From positions 1 to 64,000 of the forward strand of contig JAKCPI010005067.1 of assembly GCA_023213315.1 (NCBI GenBank): a stretch of 64,000 nucleotides of DNA. Reading direction: 5' to 3'. Positions 24,601 to 33,900 of this stretch are shown piece after piece. The translations under genes and the position numbers were made by a program. Under the pieces are notes generated by a model. That model saw only the letters and a list, made by a program, of their open reading frames with translations. It had not been told where the DNA came from and ran no database searches. Positions within the stretch are counted from its first letter, which is position 1, and each line of letters starts with the position of its first letter. Origin of the DNA: Euborellia annulipes (lineage: Eukaryota; Arthropoda; Insecta; Dermaptera; Anisolabididae).

Positions 24601-24793
24601 ATATTGAATTTGCTAATTATGTTTTGTTTTTTTTTTGTTATAGGTAATAGACCGACTGAAGAGGCAATTGCCGAATGTTAAAAGAAGTTACTTTATTCCC
24701 GTTCCTAGATTTACCCATGATGATTTCGTAATGGCTGATAACGCTCTGGATCTCGTTCTTAAATCTGTTATTGACTATATGGAAATGTCATAA
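11870..24793 (+). CDS. Secreted acid/gastric-type lipase, complete 8-exon gene
   Basis: Predicted to hydrolyse ester bonds of neutral lipids in the secretory, gut or lysosomal space. Coding exons are 11870-11980, 13177-13372, 15377-15491, 16189-16432, 17685-17840, 21002-21086, 21159-21301 and 24644-24793. All introns are GT-AG and all phases fit, giving 1200 nt, 399 residues plus stop, the usual length for animal acid lipases. Residues 1 to about 22 form a hydrophobic signal peptide. The oxyanion segment LLHHG is at 81-85, the nucleophile elbow GHSLG at 170-174 (Ser172), the acid Asp344 in YSLGD, and the catalytic His375 in FTHDD. Sequons occur at Asn72, 134, 237, 271 and 328. Most family members have GHSQG; the Leu here is unusual. 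Acid, gastric and insect digestive lipases cannot be separated from sequence alone. Introns hold a broken LINE, SINEs and several palindromes, but no exon is interrupted. Confidence 0.93.
12880..13080 (-). mobile_element. SINE family 1, 3' part
   Basis: An inverse copy of the 34.3-34.45 kb tail (CTTTTCGGCAACTTAGGCCA and CACACTCACATTC run), without the tRNA-like head. Adjacent to lipase exon 2. Confidence 0.7.
13177..13372 (+). CDS. Lipase exon 2: N-terminal lipase segment
   Basis: Encodes GDLALQYGYNTEEHLVES, the conserved start of the acid-lipase fold, then DGYVLMLHR and the oxyanion LLHHG. The acceptor is TTTTCAG; the donor at 13373 leaves phase 1. Residues 38-102. Confidence 0.95.
13650..14830 (+). 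pseudogene. Degraded LINE reverse transcriptase with 3' tail
   Basis: ATG at 13650 reads ETIAVAFDISKAFDQVWHKN, reverse-transcriptase motif A, until a small TCTA repeat breaks the frame. After a 507-base MITE the frame resumes with RKISVVVDGVFSIPHS and ALFLIYINDIMGV, then FGDDSTL (motif C, YxDD-type). It then jumps to the C-terminal block SDWNKLPASIFPKTYYLQTF, showing an internal deletion. The element ends with CTTATGCACCCATTCC and an A-tract at 14824. It sits in a lipase intron, sense to the gene, and is dead. Confidence 0.85.
13796..14302. mobile_element. MITE inserted in the LINE reverse transcriptase
   Basis: Terminal inverted repeats GGCGTCCAGTGGAAGC (left) and CTGGCGTCCACTGGAAGC (right, reverse complement). 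It is flanked by GGCTA at 13791-13795 and 14303-14307. Removing it and one GGCTA restores a LINE reading frame. The interior is rich in CGCGCGAAA-type words. Probably PIF/Harbinger-like, but the target repeat is not the usual TWA. Confidence 0.7.
15377..15491 (+). CDS. Lipase exon 3: GYDVWLxNxRG segment
   Basis: Encodes HGYDVWLINARGTYYS, matching the GYDVWLGNSRG block of acid lipases, and a sequon at Asn134. A long pyrimidine tract precedes the acceptor. Ends in phase 2 at GTAAAT. Confidence 0.95.
15765..16016. mobile_element. Fold-back MITE, TATCGCCTGCTGAGAAT ends
   Basis: Ends TATCGCCTGCTGAGAAT and (reverse complement) ATCGCCTGCTGAGAATCATA, with GTGGCG inside both. A second copy in inverse orientation is at 39648-39903. 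Confidence 0.8.
16189..16432 (+). CDS. Lipase exon 4: catalytic serine exon
   Basis: Begins WDEMGFYDLP, equivalent to the FDEMAKYDLP block, and carries FFVGHSLGATVLF with nucleophile Ser172. Phase 2 in, phase 0 out (donor GTGAGT). Confidence 0.97.
17341..17575. repeat. Fold-back with CTGAAGAAGG/CGAAACGTT motif
   Basis: Arms GATTTATTTGTAAAGATTAC and GTAATCTTTACAAATAAACC. The right arm carries GGTCGAAACGTTG; the left arm, read on -, carries CTGAAGAAGGCCAC with a perfect GGCCAC/GTGGCC stem. Confidence 0.8.
17685..17840 (+). CDS. Lipase exon 5: cap/lid region
   Basis: Fifty-two codons covering the less conserved lid region, with Cys248 and Cys258 near the usual disulfide position and sequons at Asn237 and Asn271. 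An alternative stronger-looking donor at 17836 would shift the frame of exon 6, so AAG|GTGAAC is preferred. Confidence 0.88.
18110..18420. repeat. Diverged fold-back
   Basis: GAAGTTTCGAAATTAG and CTAATTCGAAACTTC pair across a 110-base spacer, with further weak pairing outward. Confidence 0.55.
18505..18598 (+). mobile_element. 5'-truncated LINE 3' end
   Basis: Matches the last ~75 bases of the LINE at 14770-14830, including GGTCTTCGGACCTTATGCAC and a 32-base A-tract. It directly precedes a tRNA-derived SINE-like element. Confidence 0.75.
18600..19145 (+). mobile_element. tRNA-derived retroposon, family 2
   Basis: The head GGCTCGCTGGTGTAGTGAGC with CCTGTTCAAATCC resembles a tRNA with A and B boxes. 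The ~470-base body ends GGGGATCCCGATAGGAATTT and an AAT-rich tail. A 3' part recurs at 42285-42480. Confidence 0.7.
19338..20035. repeat. Palindrome with GTTTCAAAAAGGA ends
   Basis: Left ATGTTTCAAAAAGGA and right TCCTTTTGGAAACACCCTGT, with inner arms GGACCCGAGCTTGCTAGCTC and GAGCTAGCACGCTCGGGTCC. The ends suggest a Tc1/mariner-type MITE. Confidence 0.75.
20318..20490. mobile_element. Partial copy of the CATGGGCGTACCC MITE
   Basis: Shares the left end, the G/C tracts, CTAGAAGCAA and TTATAAAGTGATG with the element at 10966, but lacks the right end. Confidence 0.75.
20518..20610. repeat. Short hairpin
   Basis: AGTTTGCCCAAAATCAAGAA and TTCTTGATTTTGGGCAAACT are perfect inverted repeats around a TA-rich loop. 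Confidence 0.85.
21002..21086 (+). CDS. Lipase exon 6: SAGxS block
   Basis: Encodes ERLSTVLTHLSAGSSLKTAL, equivalent to the conserved block ending HSPAGTSVQN of acid lipases. Phase 0 in, phase 1 out. Confidence 0.92.
21159..21301 (+). CDS. Lipase exon 7: catalytic aspartate exon
   Basis: Encodes DYGPMENKIRYGQTKPPQYN followed by the strand and turn YYSLGDLYLP with catalytic Asp344. Separated from exon 6 by a 72-base intron. Ends in phase 0 at GTAAGT. Confidence 0.95.
21893..22992. repeat. Inverted pair of TTTACTTTCTC elements with central hairpin
   Basis: Two facing copies (AAAGTATTGGATTCATGTC and its inverse near 22919) flank the CTGGTGTGAC hairpin at 22329-22420. Located in the last lipase intron. 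Confidence 0.8.
23065..23205. repeat. CTGGTGTGAC hairpin interrupted by a LINE tail
   Basis: The hairpin is split by 45 bases (GGTCTTCGGACCTTATGCAC plus an A-tract, about 23119-23163) identical in type to the LINE 3' end at 14800 and 18540. Confidence 0.75.
23206..24339. other. Lipase intron sequence, nothing recognised
   Basis: No exon fits the phase between lipase exons 7 and 8. A weak SINE tail word (TTTTTCGGCATCTGAGGCCA) occurs near 23587. Confidence 0.45.
24340..24436 (-). mobile_element. tRNA-derived SINE, family 1 (head)
   Basis: On - this reads GCCCTCGGGCATGGTTTAG then GGTTAGCGTGCTGGCC (A-box region) and GGGTTCGGATCC (B box), then the tail GCAGTCCGATGATTTATTT. Confidence 0.8.
24473..24586 (-). 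mobile_element. SINE family 1, degraded head with tail
   Basis: On - it starts GCACTCGGGCTTGGTATAGT and continues into the inverted pair AAGCCATTTGG/CCAAATGGCTT typical of this family. The B-box part is lost. Confidence 0.75.
24644..24793 (+). CDS. Lipase exon 8: catalytic histidine and stop
   Basis: Fifty codons including stop, containing PRFTHDDFVMADNA with His375. The preceding 3.3 kb intron holds paired copies of the TTTACTTTCTC element and two SINE heads. I see no AATAAA close to the stop. Confidence 0.95.
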   Translation, partial: VIDRLKRQLPNVKRSYFIPVPRFTHDDFVMADNALDLVLKSVIDYMEMS

Positions 24794-25025
24794 ACTAATT
24801 TTGGTTTAAGTGAAATATATTGCTTAGAAATGAATTTCTTCAAAACAAGAGCAAGACGCCAAATCCAAGATTGCCAAGTTTTTTTTACATAAGTAAATAA
24901 TGGATTTATATGCACTGTGTCTTTAAAGAGTCTCACTTGTCAGATTCTGAAAAAAAACATCGAATTTATTCACACACCAATAATATATTGTAACCCTAAA
25001 GGCTGAAAACGTCACAAATCTACTT

Positions 25026-25330
25026 TTCATTTTTACTTTCTCGATTGTTTATAAAGAGAAAGTAGTGTAATCGTCAAAAAATTCGACTTCGAGATTTTGA
25101 TGATTCTCATTTTTCGTTAATTTTGAAAAAAATCAAAACAAAAAAAAACTTTTAGGTGAAGTACTACTCCCAGGTGGCGTATTTACTCCAAAAGTTGATA
25201 GAAATCTACAATTTTAGTGTAAGGAGTATATAGCGAATTTCATCGAACTGGTTGCTTTGGTTTTTAAACAATCGTGTTCACACACACACCCAGATGTAAT
25301 TGAAAAAGAATATTTGAGTGTTACAGTATT
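25026..25330. repeat. Diverged TTTACTTTCTC element
   Basis: TTTACTTTCTCGATTG and GAGAAAGTAGTGTAATCG with CGAGATTTTGATGATTCTC. Shares CCAAAAGTTGATAGAAATCT with the palindrome at 47868. Confidence 0.65.
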
Positions 25331-25427
25331 TTCCATTCAAGTGGACGATAGAGTATTACATGTTATAATCTATGTATATATAACATACAGGGTGTTCACC
25401 AAATACATGTTCAACTAGAGTCTAGAG

Positions 25428-25677
25428 CAGTGGTTCCCAACCGGTGTGCCCCGGCACCCAAGGGTGCCGCGAGATATTTAGATAAACAAAAAAAAAATTA
25501 AAGTTTACTATATTTTTGTGTAAATTTAGTTTTGCTAAAAAAAGGCAAAATGATTTTCACGTAAGCGGAAAAAATTTAGTTTTGTTAGGGAAAAAAAGGA
25601 AGGGTGTCCCTAGTGTGTAATGTTATTCCCAACGCAGCTTTGGGGTGCCGTATACTTCAAAAGGTTGGGAAACACTG
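25428..25677. mobile_element. hAT-type MITE, CAGTGGTTCCCAACC ends
   Basis: Inverted ends CAGTGGTTCCCAACC and CAGTGTTTCCCAACC, flanked by GTCTAGAG and ACCTAGAG (6 of 8). Lies between the lipase and DHX36 stop codons. Confidence 0.8.
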
Positions 25678-25975
25678 ACCTAGAGCCTAGAGTTTAAATG
25701 TGAAAGATGTTTATTTTTTTCACTAAAAAATATTTTATTTTGAAACAATACAATTCAAACCCAGAACAACTCAACGCCAGTAATCAGTCAACCAATTTGA
25801 GAAATTCAGAGATATTGTTTTTAAATAAAATGTGTTTTGGCATTCAAAAACAAAAAATGGCAGACATCATCTTTGTGTTTTCATGAAATTAAAAAATGCG
25901 ATCGAAACGAAAATAAGTGTTTTTTTTTAATTCTTTATTTTCCGACTGTGACCCGGAAAATAAATGTTTATATTA

Positions 25976-26327
25976 AGGTGCAATTCCTTTGCAACGACTG
26001 AAACGGCTAGAGACGCGCGGTTGTAGAAGCGCGACCAAAGCAGCGCGTCTTGAGACGCTTGGTTGAATTTCTTGACGTCTTGACTCTTTTCTTATTGAAT
26101 ATTTGTTTTTTTTTTGTTTTGTTTTTTTTTTGAAATGGCGGCGCGTGACAGTTACGACTCCTGCGACTCTGACTGCTCATGGTAGCAGTACATCGTTTAA
26201 GTCGCTTTTGTCGCGTCATTTCAGACGCGCTATAGGAATGGGTTCCATTCATTTACACAGAAGCAGTCATTAGCGGCTATAGCCGCGCGTCTCTAGCCGT
26301 TTCAGTCGTTGCAAAGGAATTCCACCT
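25976..26327. mobile_element. PIF/Harbinger-type MITE, TTA duplication
   Basis: Near-perfect 45-base terminal inverted repeats start AGGTGCAATTCCTTTGCAAC. They are flanked by TTA on both sides (25973-25975, 26328-26330), the usual target for this superfamily. No protein remnant is visible. Confidence 0.85.
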
Positions 26328-26697
26328 TTAGAGGAAAATTTTTCTTTTCTTGTCCTTATTCCATTATTATCATATCTATCCAAAACAATCATTTTTCAAA
26401 ACAATAAAAATTAATAATAATTTTCTATTCTTTAAACTCATTTCCTTGAAAAAACAATGTTAGTAACAATAAAACCATTAGATCAACATAATGCCAAGTG
26501 GGAGAGCCTCTTATTAAATTATCCCCTCCCCCTGACGCAAATCCTGGTTATACCCCTGCTCTTCCAGAAAAATATTGATCAAGAGGGAAGATAAGAGAAA
26601 GCTGCACTGTTTATTAATAACAAGAATTTATTTAAAAAATTAGTACAATTAAAGAAAAAAAAAACATTTTCTTATATATATATAATTGATAGATTTC

Positions 26698-27552
26698 CCA
26701 GCTAGCAGAGACCCGTCAAAATGACGTCGGAAACTGGTCAGAGATGACCAGAAATGACGTTATGTTTGACGACAAAATGACCTAAAAATCACGGACTAAT
26801 GTCACAGACCGATGACGACATTTTAAAACGTCAAAAAAACGTGATTTCGTGACTTTTTTGACCTTTTTATAACCTGATGGATAAAAAAAATGAGAAACAA
26901 ACTCACATATAGGCCTAAAATTAAATTGTATTAATGATATAATTATAAAACACATTATTTTAGCAATTAAATACATCTCTTCTCTATCCATATAAATGAC
27001 AAAAATAGGAAAGTTGAAATTTAATATATATATGACTAATTATAAAATAATAATTGAGAGATTTAATTATTCAATTTTTTATTTTAATTAGTACCTATAT
27101 CGATATTTTATTTTAATACTTTTGTAAAAACGCGATTTTCTATACCCTATTATATAAAAGACAATGTTACAGACTATAGCCATTACAGGATCATCATTAG
27201 TTATAAATTCAACAGCAATAAAAGACATGACTTCATTAACTGCCACCATAGATAATAGACTGTCACTAACTGAACTGGTACGATCCTTTGTGTGTGCTAA
27301 CAGTTGCGCATGCGGAAAATGTGCATGCGCGAAATGTGTGCGCATGCGTATTAAAATAAAAATATGGAGGTAAGAGAAAGTAATAATAAGTGTCGTGGTG
27401 ATCGGTACGTCTTTATAATGTGATATTTTGCACGTTTTAAAGACGTTACAAAAAAGACGTTTTATTTTAGGTTTTAATTAGTCATTTGATGTCTTTTGAC
27501 CAGTTATGACCAATTTCGGACGTCATTTTGACGAGGTTCTGCTAACTGGGTT
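26698..27552. mobile_element. Inverted-repeat element with CCCAGYTAGCAGA ends
   Basis: Ends CCCAGCTAGCAGAGACC and (reverse complement) CCCAGTTAGCAGAACC, followed by GTCAAAATGACGTC on both sides. TGACGTC-type words recur. It occupies most of the gap between the two convergent genes; superfamily unknown. Confidence 0.75.
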
Positions 27553-27881
27553 ATTAGTTATTCGAATGGGTGATGAGTTGGTTCAGATACATTTCAATCA
27601 CAATGCAACTCTTTTGGGGGTTGCGTTGCTTTGTTAGACCTAGAGCCGACGTTCAGCAAAAATTATAAAAAAAAAGATTAAATTTTTTTATAAACTTTAA
27701 TTTATTTAAATATATAATTATTTTCATTTTATTATAATATATTTAAATATTTATTATAAATATTATTAAATGGTAGGTATAGAAATAAATTATATTAAAT
27801 TTTTTTTTCACAATTCGATCGAATATATGTTAAATACTGATATTTTTAATCTCTCTTTTTTTCTTATTTTTACTCACTCTC

Positions 27882-27966
27882 TTAATCATCTTCCGAATCG
27901 CTTCCACCATCGCTATTTGTGAGCATTGGTTGACAATCTTCTGAAGCGATTAGCTGATCAATGGCT
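27882..27966 (-). CDS. DHX36: DHX36 exon 17: C terminus and stop
   Basis: Encodes [20 protein letters not shown] and an acidic tail ending EDD, then TAA. AT-rich sequence downstream contains AATAAA on this strand near 27.73-27.76 kb as candidate poly(A) signals. Confidence 0.9.
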
Positions 27967-30900
27967 CTGAAAATAAAATTGAAATTTTATATAAATTGGT
28001 CCAACTGAAAATAACAAAAAACTGAAAAAATTTATAATATACAGTCGACTCTCGATAATTCGAATTTTTCGTTAATTTGAATTTGTTTCTTTCCTCTTGA
28101 TAATTCAAAAACTCGATAATTCGAATTTTTCTTGTGGTCCCTTGGATTTCGAATTATCGAGAGTCGACTGTATATATATAATTAAAAGCTTTATCAGGTC
28201 TATTTTCTAAGCAAAAACGTTTTATTTCTGCAAGCAAAAACGTTAACTTTTACCATCTGTAAACAGCATTAATTCAGTTTAACACTTCCTTGCCTCAAAT
28301 AGCTATTCTGTAAACAAAAACTTTAAAGCCAAAGCGTTAACATTTAGTAAATAGTGTTAAAAATTAATGTCATCTCTAGGAGGTGCCTTTAATATTTTAA
28401 CGTCATATTTAAAATAAAAATGGCGTTCTTAACCTAAAAAGTAAGGTTATGAATTTGATGGCTTTGAAATAAAAGCAACATCTTAACGTCGCTGTTAAAA
28501 CTTTGTTTAGAGAAAAGCATTTTTTAACGCTGATTGTTTTTACATTATATTTTTTAACACCCATTTGTTGATTTTAAATGTTAACGTCTGTTTTTAGAGA
28601 ATAGACCCGTATATCATTTAAATTCAAATCTTAATGCGAATAAATAATGTTGCAGTAAACTTTTTAAAAATATTTGTATTATAATTCAACTCCCTCCTCC
28701 CTCCCACTTCTCAGAAGCAAAACCTGTCATGTAAATGTCTTTAAAATGCTAAATAAAATATATCTTACCTTAATATCTTTATCTCTTCATTATCCAAATA
28801 CCAATTCATATAACCTGGGTTTTTAATTTTCTTCTCGAGAAGCCAATCCATACATTTTTTGAGATCCTGCCAATTAAATAAATATAAAAATATGATTATA
28901 AATTATAAACTAAATAAAAAAGATTGAAGACGAAATAAACAAGACTTGTATCGGCCCGAATTATTTATTTTTCTTCTGTCGACGTTTCGGGGACTAAACG
29001 TCACCCATCTTCAGGACAAAGGTGTTAAAAAATTCCTAGCTCTGCCTCCTTCAGTTGTTAGGTTAGTTGGAATGTTAGTATATTTTATACTATATAAATT
29101 TCTCCGAGTGTGCATATCCTGAGCCACCATCAGAGTTAAATTATATTATTATATTATATTATTAACTCTGATGGTGGCTCAGGATATGTACACGCGGAGA
29201 AATTTATATAGTATAAAATATACTAACATTCCAACTGACCTAACAACTGAAGGAGGCAGAGCTAGGAATTTTTTAACACCTTTGTCCTGGAGATGGGTGA
29301 CGTTTAGTCCCCGAAACGTCGACAGAAGAAAAATAAATAATTCGGGCCGATACAAGTCTTGTTTATTTCGTCTTCAATCTGTATTACGGCCTTCCTCCAC
29401 ATTGTACTAGATAAAATATTCGTTTCTGTTAAATAAAAAAATACTTTATAAGGAGTTTATAAAGGAGAGAAGTTGCTGTTGATGTTACAAGTTGGGAAAG
29501 AGCAAGTAGCAAGTACGGGAGCAGCAAAGAAAAGAAAGCCTTTGTATGCCAAATCCGAAGGGGACGTTTCGGACAAAATTTATACGTCCATCCACAGTCC
29601 TTATAGGCTTAAATTTATTTTAGGTACAATTTTGTAATCGTTCTTGATGCACAAAGTCCGTGGACATGTACAGTGAGGGACAATATTAAGTCCCACCCAA
29701 GCGTTTTCTACTTGTGATTATTTCTTTGTTTTTAAAAAAATATTATATATTTTTTAATGGAAACTTTCATGGTGCTAACCTAGAAAATTTCCAATAAAGA
29801 TTTTCATTTTCTTATATAAAAACAATGAAATAATCACAAGTAGAAATCGCATGGGTGGGACTTAATATTGTCCCTCACTCTACATTTTATTATAGGGGGG
29901 CGAGTGTTTCTAAAAGACTATCAAGTCGTTTTAAATACTCGCCTTTTTAATAAAATGTATATGTGCACAGACTTTTGTGCTTCAAGAACAATTACAACTT
30001 TGTGGCTAAAATAAATAAAAGGACTGGGGATGAACGAATAAATTTTGTTCGAAACGTCTCCTTCGGCATTTAGCATACAAAGACTGTCTTTTCTTTGCTG
30101 CTCCAGTACTTGCTACTTCTCTTTCGCAACTTGAAAAATATATTTGTAAATTCCAAAATGGAATAGAATGGCTGTTGTATTAAACAATAAGAGACTAAAG
30201 GAGCGGGCAGCCAGGTAGTTAGTCTCCACGAAATGAAACAGTTTCGGTTTTAATGAAATATAACCATCATCAGTCCATTTATTGAGAGTGTGAGCTCAAA
30301 TGACAAAGCAATTGTTTTGCTTTTTTGATTAATCAAAACAATTTTGTATCTCAAACTTTACGCATCGTATTGGGATCTTTAGCATTTCAATACGCTACCT
30401 GGTGGCTTAAATTCGAACTAGCGATTGTAGGATAAACCTTCATACGTTTAACGTGATATAAGGGACAAGAACATTTAAACATCTGATATAATTGTATTAT
30501 TTAAAAAAAAAGTTATAACCCACGAGTAAACATTATTGTTAGATTAATAAATAATACATACATACACTAATATATTCACAAATATGAAATTTTCTCCTTA
30601 TAAAAATAAAAGCAATGTGTATCTACTTTGTGTTTATGGGTGTAAAAGTCATCCATCTAAGCATGAAACAGTTCGATTTCATTCTTTTCCAAAAAAAAGA
30701 CAGTATAGTGAAAATTTTAAATAATTTTATTGTAGAAGAATCAATCTATCAGATTTAGAAGCCTTCTTTTTAATTTTTGCCTCTATCTTTTTCTTGTTTT
30801 TCTCTAAAACAATTGTGCTCGAGCAAAGGCCTCTCATATCGTATTTTTTTAAGAGCTGATTTATGTGGTGCACTCCACACACATTTTTTGTCTGTACACG

Positions 30901-33900
30901 TGATATTTTTTAAATCTTCTAAATTATTTTTGTAAGTACAAAAAAAAAAAAATTATTAATTTTATATTTAATTACCGGTATTAATTTTTTAGTTAATTTA
31001 TCATTTATTTATCTTGTATTTATTATTACAATAAAATATTTCAAACACTTTTTGGCTAACATCATATCAGATATCATAAATAGCGGTTACAGAATAAAAG
31101 TACAGTCCCAAATGTGCTTGCAGGTACTTCCTAATCCAGCCTTATACGAGCATCCATCCCAATTGTTATATTGTTATTATTATTATAAAATTTGATCATT
31201 TATTTCATGAAATTCTTCTCGTAAACTTGTTGTTTGTAAACAGAAAGCAAGAATTTGGTCTGTCATTGAAACTGTCATTACTATTACTCACTTTAAAGCA
31301 TGACCAGGATCAATAATATTGTCTCCACAAATAAAATTTCTATTAGTAAGTGTGGCAGAAGAAAACCTACAAATTTCCTGTATTGTCACACCCATTTTTT
31401 ATTTTTAATTAAACTTTTTGTCTCATAAAACACGAGTACTTGCGTATCAGCTCAGCCATTCAATCCTACAATCGTTAGTTCATTTTTTGCCGCCAGGTGA
31501 AGCCACGCCTCTCCCATAGATCCCAATAAGCTGATTGCATTGCTTTGTATTTTATACAAATAATTTATGTATAATACACAACAACTGACAACTCAATTCT
31601 TTGTCATTTGAGCTCACAGTCACGATAAATGGACTGATGATTATATTTCATTAAAACCGAAACTGTTTCCTCAACAGAGAGTTTCATTTCGTGGAGACTA
31701 ACTGCCTGGCTGCCCGGACCTTTAGCCTCTTATTATGGAATAGAATAATTTTTTTTTAACTTTTTAAAATGTGGGTGAGTTCGTGGCTGTAGATATTGTA
31801 ATGTAGGGTTGCGAGGATGCAGCCTAGGAAGTTTGGACCAATGAAACACCAATTCCAAGTTGAGACGTTTCGACGAAAATTTTATTTTTATTTTTAGAGA
31901 AACTTAAATATGGTCCTAAAGTTTACCGACTTCTATTAAATTGGTCTTTTTTTTGGATTTCGCCTCTTTTTAAGGCTAGCTCCTCTTTTTTTGTAAGAAC
32001 TTGGTCGTTTTTAAGTATTTAAACGTCGACAGTGAAAACTAAATATTTTTTTAGTTTTTTTAAAAATTTATACTTAGAGACTCTATTTTTATAAGATTAA
32101 ATTACTAACCATAATTAAAGAAGCTGTGCTTGCACGGCATTGGAACTGGAAATTGCCAATGCTAAGGAATCCTCTCCCCTTTTCTTCAGGATTCTCTTCA
32201 AATTCCAGGTGGCTTCCAAAAAATAAAAGTTGTAAGGGATATATCATCGTTGTGTCATGTAAAAAAATTTGGCTACTCTTTAATTTTTGATGATATAAGA
32301 TAAGTGGGCTGTCAAAAAAATCGGTTTCGAAATTTATTGATTTTGGATGTAGATAGACTCGACCATCTTCTTTTGTTGTTATTTTTGATTTTATCCTTTT
32401 TTGGTTTTTAGTCCTTTTTACCCAACTGAAAAAAAAAAATTAATTGAAATTCATTATTATTGAATATTATATTACTTAAGGTGAAAAGTAAGAGATATCA
32501 GTCGGTTTCCAACAATAAAGATTTTTTAAATTTACATATGTTACGGAGAGTAAGGTCCGCCGACCCCGCACCGCGGGATTAATTTGGTGAGGACAGAAGA
32601 AGAAGACATATGTTACGATCTTAATCTCTAGTTCAGGTTCTTAAACTATTTGTAGAACCATGTAAGTTTCCATTAAAAAATATATAACATTTTTTCAAAA
32701 ACAATGAAATAATCACAAGTCGAAAACGCATGGGTGGGACTTAATATTGTCCCTGACTGTATATCTTCAAAACAAATTCAGGGCACTCTTATTATTAAGG
32801 ATAAGACGTATTTGAATAAATATGACTTATTTTATATTCAAACAACATAAATAATTGTTTGATTTTGATTTAAATATTTGTACCAGTTAAAGAATTTTAA
32901 ATATAATGAAAGGTAGGTTAATTAAATTTAAAAATTAATTAAGACGTCAGATCTTTAATATAATATTTAATTAATTTTTAAATTTAATTAACCTACCTTT
33001 CATCATGTACACGTCAGAAATAGAAGAATATATTCAACATATTTAAATATAATATTTTTAAAATTTCGGAATACCCTAGAGTGCTTAAGAACCACCTAAT
33101 GCTCTGACCAGCCTAAAATTCACTTAAAAACAACTCAATTGGAGATCAAAAGATTTTATATGAAAAAAAATGCTGTAAATTGGATAGCTTACTGTACATA
33201 GGCGAGATTTGGATAAAGCCCTGAAGAAATAATCGCTTTGACCAAACTCTTGTTATGTGAATTCAAATTGGCATCTCGATGTTTCGGATCGCTATCTTTC
33301 AAAAATTTCATTTCATGTAGATATTGTGCAAATTGCTTTTTCATTTCACTGGAAAATTGATTAATTATTTATTAGAGTTTATATTTTTAAAATGGGATTA
33401 AATATTGTTAAAAATATAAACAATAAATTATATATACAGTATATTATTATCATAAAAATTCATGATTTCGGGTGAATTGTTGTTTATCTGGATAAGATAT
33501 AACGTTTCAGCCACTAGTTCTTTGTGGTATTCATATAAATCCCAGAAGAAGGCAATAGAATAGCCGAAACGTTGTATACAGTTTACCCAAATCATGAAGT
33601 TTTATTCATGTTACAATATATAAAAACACAATTAATTATTAATCGGGAAATTGAATTACCTTAAGGACGATAATGTTTGATATGAAAGGAAATAATCTCT
33701 AGCAAATTTCCTGGCCATGCCCATTGATTGTGCATTCTCCCAATAAGTGAGAACTTCAATTAACAAGAGATGATCACTCTTTCCACCTTGACTAAGCTCT
33801 CTCTTCCTCTGATTCACTTCCTCTTCTTTATTCTAAAAAAAAAAAAAAATAAATAAATCAGTTTAAAAAAATATATATGAATCATTCTACAAAAATGGGT

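Larger units (their letters stand above)
30170..31734. mobile_element. 1.57 kb fold-back element with 12-bp duplication
   Basis: Flanked by ATGGAATAGAAT at 30158-30169 and 31735-31746. Outer arms include GGACTGATGATGG and AAAACCGAAACTG. A second inverted pair lies inside (TATTGGGATCTTTAGCA against the inverse near 31530), indicating a nested element. The interior holds a THAP-like ORF and a Cys-rich fragment. Confidence 0.75.

Noticed and set aside
26007..26252. 81-residue basic ORF on the - strand
   Set aside because: Lies wholly inside a TTA-flanked MITE with inverted ends and consists of low-complexity Lys/Arg/Ser sequence.
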